A DNA stretch of 64,000 nucleotides from Patiria miniata (lineage: Eukaryota; Echinodermata; Asteroidea; Valvatida; Asterinidae). Below the pieces are notes generated by a model, which was not told where the DNA came from, searched no databases, and saw nothing but the letters and a program-made list of their open reading frames with translations. The DNA lies in contig NW_024037051.1 in the NCBI RefSeq assembly GCF_015706575.1, positions 19,053,153-19,117,152 of the forward strand, given 5' to 3'. The position numbers and the translations under genes are program-made. Shown in pieces: positions 12,290 through 22,800 of the stretch (within the stretch, counting starts at the first letter, position 1; each line of letters starts with the position of its first letter).

Positions 12290-12730
12290 ATTTTGACATT
12301 GGACTTTACCACCCCCCTCTACCACATGTCAAAGACAAAGTAATTAATGGGGCTTCAATGATACTCACGATTATTTTTTGGGTTGCAAATCCGTGAAATT
12401 CAACCAGACATCATACAGCGATCACTGAATAATGTTCATGGCTTTGATCTATCAACGCATTGTATATGGAAGTATGGACGTACATCATGTACACATACAA
12501 ACACGTAGGTGAAGCAGGGGCTGGGACACGACCGCGCGCGATCTACATGAGGAGTTTGTTTTTCAAAATCAAACTCCGCATGTAGATCGCGCGCGGTCGC
12601 GATACGTGTCCTGGGGTCCTTATTCACAAAGCACCCGTAAATGCTTGCGGGCGCGCAACTTCCCCGCAACCCTCATTTAAGCACTTGTTATTCACGAAGC
12701 CCCCTTAAATCTGCGTGTGCCCGTAAACCA
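12290..12730 (-). repeat. Inverted copy of the 17,883-18,215 repeat, with an inserted hairpin
   Basis: On the minus strand this follows 17,883-18,215 (and 58,660-58,980): CCCGTAAA-rich end, TTTGTGAATAA, then CGTGTTTGTATGTGTACATG and CATTGTATATGG words in the same order. It differs by a GC-rich palindrome at 12,529-12,599 placed between the two halves. Non-coding. Confidence 0.7.
12529..12599. repeat. Long near-perfect hairpin
   Basis: Two 30-base arms (12,529-12,558 and 12,570-12,599) are inverted copies with about one mismatch, separated by an 11-base loop. The arms contain ACCGCGCGCGATCTACATG. Weaker pairing continues outward (GGGACACG / CGTGTCC). The related copies at 18.0 and 58.8 kb lack it, so it is an insertion, probably a minimal MITE. 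Confidence 0.85.
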
Positions 12731-12984
12731 TCCTTAAATTTGCGGGACCTCCAGACGTCCCGCAAGCACACCACAACTTTCGTGGATCATCTCGATTGTC
12801 ACAATGGCGGCACTCTTGGCATGTATTTTGGATATACGAACTGAATCGACGTGCCGGTTCATCTTCCGTGACCGGTTGAACCAACTATAGGATGAGTTAA
12901 AAGGAAAGTGACCAAATTTGAAAAATGTGTTCAACATATTTGGCGCGTTCCATTTTCATGGGCGTCAATCGGTGGGAGACAAAT

Positions 12985-13170
12985 CCTCCCCCACTTTTTG
13001 TTTTAAGTGGCGGATATCATATCGTTGCCCCCCCCCCCCCCCACACACACACACTTTTCTAGCCCCGAATAAAAATTGTAGCCTACATAATGATTCTATA
13101 GTAGCTGATTCAATGACTCCAAACTCAAAAAATGATGTTTAACAAATTATCTTTTGCTCACAAAAGTGGT
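12985..13170 (+). repeat. Dispersed repeat, inverted partner at 11,480-11,690
   Basis: See the partner at 11,480. This copy has a 15-base C run followed by a short (CA)n tract at 13,026-13,052. Non-coding. Confidence 0.6.
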
Positions 13171-13691
13171 TTGAGTGCTCAGAAATTGCCTCCGATCGCA
13201 CCACAGAGCAAGCATCTAGAATCCAAAAAAAATGTGGGGCCCGCTCCATGCCGTAATAGGTATGTCCTCCACTTTTGGGAAGCGACTGTCGCCCTTTTTT
13301 ATGGGACGAAGTACATCTTGTGGGATTTTAAGTGTGAACATTTCACTTAAATTGCACAGTCTAATCCTAAGTTTGTCTATTTCAATAAAACGATCACAAA
13401 CTTGTTTACCACTCATCACGTGATGCAAACTGAACACCCATTGAGTACAATGAAACGTGGACTCTCCCACCTCCACTGAATGAAGAGCATGGGAAAGGAT
13501 ACAAAAATCCCATCAATATTTAAAAAAAAAAGAGCTAACTTTGTTCTTATATATTGAAAGCACACATTCTGACAGTAGTTTCTGTCTTGAGTTCAATTAT
13601 TAAAGGGAACCTGCAAACAAATTTGTATTACTTAAATAGATAAAAAAAACAGCTTTCTTGCCATGTTACTATGACTTTCAACCTTCTTTTG
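13171..13691. other. No gene recognised
   Basis: Short overlapping frames on both strands (up to 86 codons) lack recognisable domains. Nothing else is seen. Confidence 0.35.
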
Positions 13692-13696
13692 TAGTA

Positions 13697-14706
13697 TAGG
13701 TTTTCCCGGACAATTTCGGAAAATGTGCGTTTGAATTTGTAAAACATAAATTCAATTTGGCGGTGATTTTGAGAACGACGTACATCCTGGTTTCATTTTC
13801 GCAATAACTAGCATTCGATTTCATTTTGCATCAATCAAATGAATGAATGTGCATAACGTTTCATTTAAGGGATTACAAATACGTGATTAGGTTTTCGGTT
13901 TGACAGATGCGTTGCCGATTATTACGAATGTGCAATCCAATTCGCAGAAATTCGATTGTCTATTGTGACACAGGCTAAATTGAACATTCTTTTTCATTTG
14001 TTACAATTTAAATTCGCATTTTCTGCATTCAATTTAAATAAATTATGCAGGCCTATACAAATCATGATACAACTTTGATTCATTAATTAATGATTCATTA
14101 ATTAATCAATGTATGCCTTATTGATCATTAATGTCTTTGTTCTTATATACACAAAGGCCTATGTGAAATGTAGGCAAATGAATTGTGAAAATGATATTAA
14201 TATGACCAATATGAAATCAATCAAAATAATCTTGTAGCCATATTATTGAGACGGTAAAGGGACACATCACGTGTCATGTTACATGGGATCTGCATGGAGA
14301 CTTTTTGAATATTCAAAAATTCAATCATTCAATCAACCATTCCTCAAAATGTTACTTTAACACATAAATGAATTCCAATGCTTGACCAGGCATACGTTAA
14401 ATAACACTGCGAGGGAAATCGGCTGCACATTTAGCGAAAAAGATTGATGATAAATTAAAAGGAAAACAGGATTGCGGATGAGCTTTCGATTTCGCGCTAA
14501 AATGAAATGTCAATACACTAAATGCAGTGCACATTCGGGAAATCGTACGCTGATTTTTTTACGACTGAATGCACTTTCACGGAAAAAGAATTAACATTTG
14601 TTAAATAGAAACAGAGATATGGAACGTTCATTCTATTTCGCACGAAAACGAATGCTTCTTTTACAAATTCGTGTACACATTTTCCGAAATTGTCCGGGAA
14701 AACCTA
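13697..14706. mobile_element. 1.0-kb TIR DNA element with TAGGTTTTCCCGG ends
   Basis: The left end TAGGTTTTCCCGGACAATTT is repeated inverted at the right end, perfectly for about 31 bases and then with small changes to about 49 bases. TAGTA flanks it on both sides (13,692-13,696 and 14,707-14,711), a 5-base target duplication, or a TA duplication if the boundary is shifted. The interior is AT-rich and non-coding. A diverged, partly deleted inverted copy lies at 44,339-45,060, and a related end starts at 15,037 and again at about 55,850. The superfamily is not assigned. Confidence 0.85.
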
Positions 14707-15067
14707 TAGTAAAAGGGAGAAATTTCAACATTTTAATTGTTATGCTATTGAACAGTTCCATATTCATGAGCCAAAACGTGATGTCATTCAAGGCAGAACA
14801 AAAGTGTCTCTACAGCTTTGTGTACAAATATATATCAAACTTTTCTTTATTTTCTTTCAGTAAGTTCCACTTTTTACTTGCTTATCATGTTAAACAGCTT
14901 GTTTGGACACTAGCAGTCGCCACTAGTTTTTTGAAACTTTGTTTGTGGGTAACTTTGAAGGAGTTATGTTTGTACTGTCCATATGCACTTTTGACAAGGA
15001 GTTCCTTGTGCGACAAAAGCAAAATAGCGCCCATAATAGGTTTTCCCGGCCAATTTCCTAAAATGTT

Positions 15068-15957
15068 CATTCACTTCTGAAAATCGGTTATTCATTTTCG
15101 TCTGAATTTAAATGCACGTCTTTAATCCCATTTCAATTCAACGAAAGTTCAATCGTTTTCATTGTCCGTGCATTCGGTTTTGAGAAACAGACGGCCAATT
15201 ACGTTACCTGTGCATTCATTTACGCGAGCATACCTTTTCGCGCAGAGTTCTGGAATACAATTTCGTGAATGTGCAATATAAAGTGCGTTTTTCTCATTCA
15301 AACTTAGCAGATTGCATCACACAACATTAAACTAAAAGTGAAACAAAATGACCAATTTCTGAAATCGCCCTCTAAAAGCGAAAAGGAAGTCTTGTAAACG
15401 AATCTGGATGAGCATAAACGAAATGTGCTGCGCAATCACTTAATTGATTGAATGGAAATGAAATCCTCTTGGTGAACCCATGTATCTAAAATCCCCATAT
15501 CCTCATGGTGTACCCATGTGTCTAAAATTCCCATGATGTTCCCATGGTGCCCAGTAAATCCCCAATGGTATTCCCATGGTGTTCCCATGTTGTCTATAAA
15601 TTCCCATGGTGTTCCGAAGGTGTTCATTAATTCCACATGGTGTTCCCATGATGTCCATAAAATCCCCCTTGGTGTTCCCATGGAGCTCATAAAATCCCCA
15701 TGGTGTTCCCATGGTGTTCCCATGGAACTCGTAAAATCCCCATGGTGTTCCCATGTTGTCCTTGCAATCTCCATGGTGTTCCTATGGGTTCCTATGATGA
15801 TCATTTTAACTTACACGGTGTTCTTAATGAGCCCATGGGTTTTCCATGGGAATCCCATGGGATGCTCATGGGACATTTCTGTAAGGGATGAAACGCGTGT
15901 TCAGAGCGATTCTCAAATTCAGACGAAAATGAATGACCGATTTTCGGAAGTGAATGA
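15068..15957. mobile_element. TIR element carrying a CCATGG-rich minisatellite
   Basis: Inverted arms lie at 15,068-15,110 and 15,915-15,957 (left arm begins TCATTCACTTCTGAAAATCG). Just outside the left arm is TAGGTTTTCCCGGCC, like the end of the 13,697 element, but the right side lacks it. The interior includes the minisatellite at 15,462-15,880. Partner copy in B' is at about 55,880-56,740. Non-autonomous, superfamily unknown. Confidence 0.7.
15462..15880. repeat. Minisatellite, ~30-base unit with CCCATGGTGTTCC
   Basis: Irregular units of about 27-33 bases built on CCCATGGTGTTCCCATGG with an AAAATCCCC spacer, about 13 units. Because the unit has few stops, it opens frames of 100-190 codons on both strands, which are not genes. 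The B' array (56,279-56,650) differs in unit order and number, so it has changed since duplication. Confidence 0.85.
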
Positions 15958-17022
15958 CGTTAGCCCCCTAACGTCATCTAGTGTGTCCAGCCTCCCCCTT
16001 TCGCCCCCGAATTTCCACAAGTGGAGGATTTGGGGTCATATCCACCCCCAATCTTCGACACGGATGTACCCCATGGCCCACGGATGACCAAACACTAAAT
16101 ACTGAATTTACATGTTAACTATAAGCTTCATCCCCCCCCCCCCAAAAAAAAAAGGAGAAAATGCAACTGACTTCCCTTTTTGACTCCCTGCAATTACAAT
16201 GAAAATCACGAAAACACAAATTCAATGGAAAGCCTTGTCCCGAGATATAGGCCTAATTAAAGAGACAATTTTATTTACATTGATTTCGGCAATAATATCA
16301 ATTTTGACTGACACAACTGTAACATAATTATTATTTTATATTTTAAAACAACAGAAAAAAACTTAAAACGAACACGTGTGAATACTTTTAATTACAATCG
16401 ATATAGAGAAAAGTGCAGCACTCAGAGCAAACTGAAACACTTGGTATATCAAATAATTTTCCCTCAGAAGGACCATCAAAATACATGTTTTAGCGCATAG
16501 CCAGCACTTCTCCAATTCATTAATTGTTTAGTCTTTGCAATTTGCAATCTTTCTCCTTTTTTACACAAATTTTCATAATTCAAAAAGTATATTTGCAATG
16601 TGTGTTCCTATCATAAAAAAAATTCGGTCTTGTGTTTCCATCACACATCTCTAAAAAATAAATCCTACTATTCAGGCCACCTTGGTAACATGCACTGTGT
16701 TTATATATAAACATGTATGTTTACCATAAACGCCTGCGTGTTACTAAGGTAGTGTGAATAGGCCTAAGCCTACACAAGTTCAACACTGCACGCCGTCCTT
16801 TTTTTCTCGTAACCATAACTGTAAACCACTTCACAAATTGTTTGTCTGGAGTGTCTGAATCTTTAATAGCCTATACAACATTTATTTTTAGCTGCACCAC
16901 CCGGATCGTGAATCAAGTGCTGTCAAACCAAAAGGACATGAGTCATTCGCATTATTGTTAAACCTAAACTGCGAGGGGAATTTCAGGCGAGGACTTTCTT
17001 GGATCTCATTTGCAATTGGTTA
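15958..17022. other. Non-coding part of segment B
   Basis: AT-rich, collinear with about 56,740-57,796. A poly-C/poly-A tract lies near 16,132-16,153. An imperfect hairpin (CCTTGGTAACA...TGTTACTAAGG) spans about 16,680-16,752. No gene is recognised. Confidence 0.5.
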
Positions 17023-17399
17023 GGCCAAAAAAAAAGTCTCCGGTTTCTGGTATGCGCGCGCGTCGCTGTAGCCATGCGCGTCGGCAAAATGAAAAAGTTT
17101 TTTTTTTCAATGAAAGATGATGTCTCAAAACCGCCAAACTCACTGGTTTGACTGGAATCCTGCTGCTGCACATTTTTAACGTGTTTTAGATGAGTTATGG
17201 TCGAGAATAAGCTTTATGTGGCCTCTCTGGACTCCCAATCCCATATAGGCCTATTTGTACTAAGTTTAGTCGGGCACCATTTGCAGTCATCAGCCGACAT
17301 TTGAAGCAAAAAAGTCGGGAAAAAAAATGTAAAAGACGCGTCGCCGCACCACTTTTTGGGCAAGCTCCATACCAGAAACCGGAGACTTTTTGGGGGGCC
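17023..17399. mobile_element. Harbinger-like MITE, GGCC ends, TTA target duplication
   Basis: Ends are inverted: GGCC + A/C run + AAGTCTCCGGTTTCTGGTATG. TTA flanks both sides (17,020-17,022 and 17,400-17,402). A 3-base TWA duplication with GG-starting ends fits PIF/Harbinger. Copies lie at 57,797-58,174 (same orientation, same TTA) and 46,206-46,534 (inverted, independent insertion). No transposase. Confidence 0.8.
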
Positions 17400-17402
17400 T
17401 TA

Positions 17403-17882
17403 CATGCGATTGTATTGATGAAAGGATTTGCTAACAATTGAAAAACTACCACTTTCTTGTCACTTCCAACGAAAACAAGTAATACGATCTTGTATGTATT
17501 GTTGCGACACATAATAATGTGCAAGAGAACAAGATGAGCTGAATTTCCACTGCATGTTTCCTTTAAAGTCTTGTTGGCATTTTAAAGTTTGTCTGTAATA
17601 TGATTCTCACTAAACTCAATAGCTTCCAATGACATTCAAAGACAGCTATAGAAATGGGCTACGTTTGTAACACATGCATAACTTCTGAAAGCATTGGTAA
17701 TTTTTTGTGATTCATTTTTTTTCTTTAAATGAGTGGAAGAACATGCTCTTAAAGACATGCTTGATTGGTGTTGATTGTTTGCTAGGAAAACAAAGACAAG
17801 TTAATCTTTAATCGACTCTACGAGCAAGAACTCTGAAATGGGATAAAATGTCTTGGCAGTGTTTTTTGTTATGTTCAACCAA
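17403..17882. other. Non-coding part of segment B
   Basis: AT-rich and collinear with about 58,178-58,660. No gene, splice signals or further repeats recognised. Confidence 0.45.
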
Positions 17883-18385
17883 TTAGTTGCGGGTGCCAGC
17901 AACATGCGGGTCCACTAAGGGAACTCTTAAGGTGCTTCGTGAATACCACTTAACGCAAGTCTTACGTGCCCTTAACATCAACTTACGGGTCCCCGCAACG
18001 CAAACATTTACGGGTGCTTTGTAAATAAGCACCCCTGCTGGCCCCTGCTTCACGTACGTGTTTGTATGTGTACATGATGTACGTCCATAATACCATATAC
18101 AATGCGTTGATAGATCAAAGCCATAAACATTCTTCAATGATCGCTGTATGATGTCTGGTTGAATTTCACGGATTTGCAACCCCAAAAATAATCGTGAGTG
18201 TCATTGCAATGTCTTTGACATGTGGAGAAGCCAGTAGGTGCTTTCAAAGGTAGTTTTGTTAAGTATTTTGCGTGATTTTTAGAAATTGTTACATTGACAT
18301 TAGTTCCTTAGTGGGTCGCTAGTGCGACATACCAACATCCCATATGTCAAAAAAAGTTCTTCTAGCGACCCAGTTAGTTGGACTA
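17883..18385 (+). repeat. Dispersed non-coding repeat
   Basis: Two halves (17,883-18,215 and 18,228-18,383) have inverted relatives at 12,290-12,730 and 10,055-10,225. The left half has CCCGCAA/TTTACGGG words that can pair across it. The right half carries a hairpin with CTAGCGACCC. Partner in B' is 58,660-59,160. Probably a non-autonomous DNA element. The ends are not resolved. Confidence 0.65.
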
Positions 18386-18717
18386 TTAAATAAATTTTCT
18401 GAAGCATTTTCTCCTACAGTTGCGCGCATTCACCTTTCCCCCACTGATATCAAGTAGTTTTTCCAAACCTCGAGCGTTAAGTTCCAACGTAACATACTGC
18501 ATGGCACAGTGACCCTAATAAAAATATGAAACAATTGCAGAGAAATTCCAAATTATGAACAACCAAAATCTAGCTCTTATTCAGTGAACTGGATATATGT
18601 TGCTTAGAGACAACAATAGAATATTGTTATTGGTTTCGAGTCCCACAATCAACTATAGAAATTATGCTTTGATCTTAATCAGTTATTCACGGTAAGTGTT
18701 TCGCCATTTCAGTTTGA

Positions 18718-19330
18718 GTGTCTGGGGTGTGTTTCCATTCCTCCATGGTAATTAGAGCCGCTGACATTTTGTCTGCGCAGGCTCGAGACAAAAGCAGGGA
18801 TTTCCAGACACACGCAGTTATAGCAACGCCAATGTCTAGATTCCCATGTTGTCCTCAATCGAATGAGGTCCCATTCTGTACCAGTGCCTGGCCACTTGGA
18901 AATACCCCATGGTAACCTACACGTATGAAGTGTATTTCCGCGTACGCTACAACATGCATGTCCGCTCATATCTACACAACATATTTATAGGGGCTGTAGT
19001 GAGCAATTTGCATAGAATGTGCATTTTCAGCCGCACGTTAACCAGAGACGCGGGCATTTCTTTGAAAAGGTTCAAGACAAAAGTAGGGGATTTCCAAGGG
19101 CACGCAATAGCAGCGCTAACCGCCCTCATTCGAATTCGTTCCCACTGGCGGAACGAGTACTGGCTACTTGGAAATACCTGCATTGTAACCTACATGGGGA
19201 TTTCCAGCAGACTACACAAGCAACTCATTTATAGGTTGAGATCACACACTGTCTGGATCAAGATGTATTATAAAAACAAGGCATTGATTAGAATTTATAT
19301 CCTGACGAAAATATGTCCTGAGGAAAAAAA
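18718..19330 (+). repeat. Cluster of a ~150-base repeat motif
   Basis: Two diverged units, each with GACAAAAGCAGGGATTTCCA, then a CTCATTCGAATGAGGT-like word, then CTGGCTACTTGGAAATAC, start near 18,770 and 19,065. A third relative is at about 47,330-47,460. Long open frames here (206 codons from 18,909; 217 codons in B') run through repeats and a MITE, share no known domain, and end differently in the two copies, so no gene is called. Confidence 0.55.
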
Positions 19331-19346
19331 AAATAACCCATTTATA

Positions 19347-19732
19347 GGCCCCCCAAAAAAATTCGGTCTCTGGTCAGACCAAAGTTCTGGAATTGACGCG
19401 GTGACGCGTTTTGTTTTTTTGTTTTTGTTTTTTGCTCTTTTTTCTTCTTCAAGCTTGGATTGTACAGACAAGGTGGAGTACTATTTTGCTTTTTTTTGGT
19501 GTCCTCATGTACATTGGTGTCCTCCATAATTTGCCTTGGTGCTTTCAATCATTTGCCTTGGTGTAATTTCCCATTCCTTGGTGCTTTTAGTAAAAAAAAA
19601 GTTGAGGAGGTGCGGCAATAGAGGGCCCTGTTGGAGCTACCGCGGGATATTTTGGACAAAGAAAAGATTGACGCGTATGATTAGAATCGACATGCGCGCT
19701 GACCAGAGACTGACTTATTTATTTCTTTGACC
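19347..19732. mobile_element. Second GGCC-ended MITE (Harbinger-like)
   Basis: The left end GGCCCCCCAAAAAAATTCGG continues TCTCTGGTCAG. The right end reads inward as GGTCAAAGAAATAAATAAGTCAG then TCTCTGGTCAG. The B' copy (60,232-60,574) keeps GGCC at both ends. The interior includes T-rich sequence and repeated CCTTGGTG words. The flanks do not give a clean duplication. Confidence 0.6.
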
Positions 19733-20760
19733 TTCTCCTGTCCAAGTTATAAAATCTGGGGAATGAAATTTTGGGAAAAAAAGCAGATGGATTCATCATA
19801 CTAGAATTAAACCCGCGCTACGATGGGAAGTCAACTTACAAATCGTGCTACGGCTGTACCGAAATGCAATGCAATTAAAATGACAAAAGTAGCGCTGTCA
19901 AAATGTTGGCCTCAGTCAAAATGTCCCTGGTGTCATCTTCGTCTGACGTACAATTATGGGGTCAAAGGTTAAAATAAGTCAAATTTCAAAGACGCTCAAA
20001 TGACAAAAGTAGCGCTGTCAACATGTTGGCCTTGGTTTAGTATTTATAAAAAAAAGTCAATGGTGCATGACCTCTTTGTCTGATCTACAGTTAAAGGGAA
20101 GATACAACATTTGCAAACATCAACAAAAGAAATGATCAAATTATCACGAAATACCTTACTGAATTGCTAGGGATTGACAGTCTCAAAGCATCCTGTAAAA
20201 TGGTGGCTCCTGGTGTGCTGACATTTTCAAGAAAAACCTGTATTTTTCCAACGCTGGTCGGCCGACCAGCATTGGAGAAAACTGGCTTTTTTCGGAAACT
20301 GCTCCTAATTTTTTTTCATATTTAGTTATTCCGTATTTTCTTTGCAATTGATTACACACTTGTGAAGGGGTACAAGCCTGCTAGACTGATTCTTTGACCT
20401 TACAATTCCCTAAAGTCTTTACATTTCTCCGTTTTATCTTAAGTAGGGTCAGGGAACCAGACTCCAAGAACATGATTTGTTGTCTTGGTTTTTCCAGCAT
20501 ATACAAGCCAAAACTATAACATACTAATCCTCCGAATCGATTTATTTCGATTTATAAAGAATCTCAAATAACAAAAGTAGCGCTGTCAACATTATGGCCT
20601 TGGTTCAATATTTGAAAGAAATGTCAATGGTGCATGACCTCTTTGTCTAAGAAAGTAGCGCTGTTAACATGTTGGCTTTGGTCATACATTACAACATTTC
20701 CATGGTGAGCACTTCATCTAACTTACAGCTATGGGGTCAAAGGTCAAAACAAGGTAAAGC
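19733..20760 (+). repeat. Non-coding block with repeated CAAAAGTAGCGCTGTCAACAT motif
   Basis: The motif AAAAGTAGCGCTGTCAA, followed by TTGGCCT and later GGGGTCAAAGGT, recurs near 19,881, 19,999, 20,570 and 20,655, giving loose units of 90-120 bases. B' has the same arrangement (60,928-61,860). It lies upstream of the vWA-peptidase 5' exons. Function unknown. Confidence 0.6.
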
Positions 20761-21239
20761 CAAAGTGTGTTATATATATGGTAGCAGACCAGTAAATAAA
20801 CTTCCATAGACCCCAATGGTAAATGCTCACACTTCAAAAATTCGGGAAAAATACTCACAACTCTCCAAGGTGTTCAAGACACACATCAAATTAAAGCTTA
20901 TTTCATCATCTTTCATTTTCTTTTCAATTTTTGGAGAGTCAACTGATGACTTTTAGGAGAAATTTCCATCTGAAGATGATCACCCCTGAAAATAGTCCTG
21001 AAGCCCATCGCCATTTTGAAAAACGAAGCCTACACTCCATTGCAAAATAGAGCGCTTTTAGGGTCAAAATTACATCCAAATTACACAGAACTGCAAGCTC
21101 CCAGTCCTGCGCACGGCTTCCACCCATATTTTTTACAAACCCTCAAGTTCATGGCCCACAGCATGCTCAAATACTGAAGATTTTGAGGGCATGCAAATCG
21201 TGATTTGGCCGGCGTAGGCAATTTCGGACCGATTTACTG

Positions 21240-21404
21240 GTCTGCAGCCATATAATATGGTAATTCTTGAGAGAAATGTTATCCTGTTTGCTCTATCGCA
21301 TCGCATGCGATTATACGGGTAACCCGGGCTCCTACCATTTCGCGCGTACAGGTTTCAGAGTACCAGCGTACTGTGCGTGCGTGAATTTACAGAAAGCTTG
21401 ACAA
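21240..21404 (+). promoter_or_regulatory. Putative promoter and non-coding exon 1 of the vWA-peptidase gene
   Basis: A GC-richer patch (about 21,290-21,400) in AT-rich surroundings ends at CTTGACAA followed by GTAAGTACC, a strong donor with GT at 21,405. The next 3' splice site is 79 bases downstream. The transcription start is not visible, although a TATA-like CATATAATATGG lies at about 21,248-21,259. The same sequence, without visible change, is at 62,352-62,516 in B'. Inferred from splice signals only. Confidence 0.5.
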
Positions 21405-21483
21405 GTAAGTACCTAACATCCAAGAAAAATAACTTAGAAACACTACGTTTTACCTAGCTTTGCTTCCTTTCGTTTTTCTCCAG

Positions 21484-21553
21484 AAAATATTGACGATTTG
21501 GATTAAATTCGTACCCAAGAAACGATTTGATGGGGTCGCTGGTCGAAAAGTAG
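21484..21553 (+). other. Putative non-coding exon 2 (5' UTR) of the vWA-peptidase gene
   Basis: A model 3' splice site (TTCCTTTCGTTTTTCTCCAG, ending 21,483) precedes a 70-base exon that ends at AAAAGTAG followed by GTAAGTG (GT at 21,554). It holds an upstream ORF, ATG at 21,530 to TAG at 21,551-21,553 (MGSLVEK), ending on the last exon base. Splicing to 23,747 would join it to the coding exon across a 2.2-kb intron. Confidence 0.55.
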
Positions 21554-21606
21554 GTAAGTGAAAAATCATACGTAGCATCATCTCAACAAACATTGTTATG
21601 GTATAC

Positions 21607-21746
21607 AAATATTGAGTGGCTCAGCGTGGAGTGGGTGGAATATTATCACAAGGTAAAATCTGGATTTTTCCATTCACGAGGCGAAGTCCAAATTTTACCG
21701 AGCGATGATATTCCTCCCATTTCACAATTTGAGGCCACCAAATATT
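21607..21746. repeat. Hairpin repeat, copy 1 (intronic)
   Basis: Inverted arms run from AAATATTGAGTGGCTCAGCG to CCACCAAATATTT, with GGTAAAATCTGGA pairing with TCCAAATTTTACC around a short centre containing CGAGGCGAAG. It is a shorter version of the hairpin at 22,001-22,160, about 390 bases apart, so the pair arose by local duplication. Confidence 0.75.
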
Positions 21747-22000
21747 TGTTTGATATAACTGACATATAGATCCTTGTCATTTGATATATTTGAACTTTTC
21801 ATTTGAATACAAAATTGGTGGAAAATGTATTTCTCTCTTCCAAACTACACCTTCACGGAAATGTTTGAGCCCAACCTGTAGCGCTGGCTCTTTCGAACAA
21901 TACGCACTACGCGCAATGCTGAATGCACACACCAGCATGCATTTGCACACAAATCCCGCGTTAGTTGAAAAAGAATGATCCCAACTGTTCAATAGTATAC

Positions 22001-22160
22001 AAATATTGAGTGGCTCAGCGTGGAATGGGAGGAATATTATCGCAAGGTAAAATCTGGACTTTTCCATTTCACGAGGCGAAGCCGAGTGAACTGGAAAAGT
22101 CCAGATTTTACCGAGCGATAATATTCCTCCCATTTCACAATTTAAAGCCACTCAATATTT
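22001..22160. repeat. Hairpin repeat, copy 2 (intronic)
   Basis: Long inverted arms of 65-70 bases (AAATATTGAGTGGC...GGTAAAATCTGGACTTTTCCA and its complement) flank a centre with CGAGGCGAAGCCGAGTG. It is a strong cruciform-forming candidate inside the 5' UTR intron, copied exactly or nearly so in B' (63,113-63,272). Confidence 0.8.
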
Positions 22161-22395
22161 GTTTTATATAACTGACATATAGATCCTTGTCATTTGATAT
22201 ATTTGAACTTTTTTTCAAAACACAACTGGAGGAAAATGTATTTCTCTCTTCCAAACCACCCCTTCACGAAAATGTTTGAACCCAACGCTGTAGCGCTGGC
22301 TCTTTGGAACAATACGCGCTACGCGCAACGCTGAACGCGCTCACCAGCATGCATTTGCACACAAATACCGCGTCATGATCCTAACTGTTGAATAG

Positions 22396-22648
22396 TATTT
22401 CCCATTCCCCATGGGCGAATAGTACTTTTTGAGCCGCAGCGTGAATGGGAGCAATAACGAATGTCACGTGATGTGAGTTCCACCAATCAAATGACTAGGA
22501 TCTGTATGTCAGTTATATAATATTTCCCATTCCACATGGGGGAATGGAACTTTTTGAGCCCCGGTGTGAATGGGAGCAATAACGAATGTCATGTGATGTG
22601 AGTTCCACCGATCAAATGACAAGGATCTGTATGTCGGTTATATAATGT
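22396..22648 (+). repeat. Tandem pair of ~127-base units (intronic)
   Basis: Two adjacent units each begin TATTTCCCATTCC, contain GTGAATGGGAGCAATAACGA and GTGATGTGAGTTCCACC, and end with GGATCTGTATGTC. The unit end is the reverse complement of words at 21,760-21,785 and 22,168-22,200, linking this pair to the hairpin elements. Confidence 0.75.
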
Positions 22649-22800
22649 AGGATATCACCTGGTGCTACTTACCATGTCATTTATGGTGCTCCACACTGGT
22701 TCCTTTGCAATATGTCCGTTTTAAATCTGGCCGGGAATTGAGTCCATATGCCACAAGGTTTATTTTAACTCGGCCCACTGTATGTAGTAGTTATGCTTAA

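Noticed and set aside
14598-15080. 160-codon open frame
   Set aside because: It starts inside the terminal repeat region of a DNA element and runs into the start of segment B. No domain, and not preserved at 55,631-55,873.
15518-16087. 189-codon open frame on the plus strand (and 80-122-codon frames on the minus strand) over the minisatellite
   Set aside because: They are read-through of CCATGG-rich repeat units with no domain. The B' copy differs in length and order, as expected for a non-coding repeat.
18909-19529. 206-codon open frame (217 codons in B' at 59,788-60,441) that could be a gene
   Set aside because: It crosses dispersed repeats and a GGCC-ended MITE, the two copies end in different sequence, and no domain or splice context is visible.
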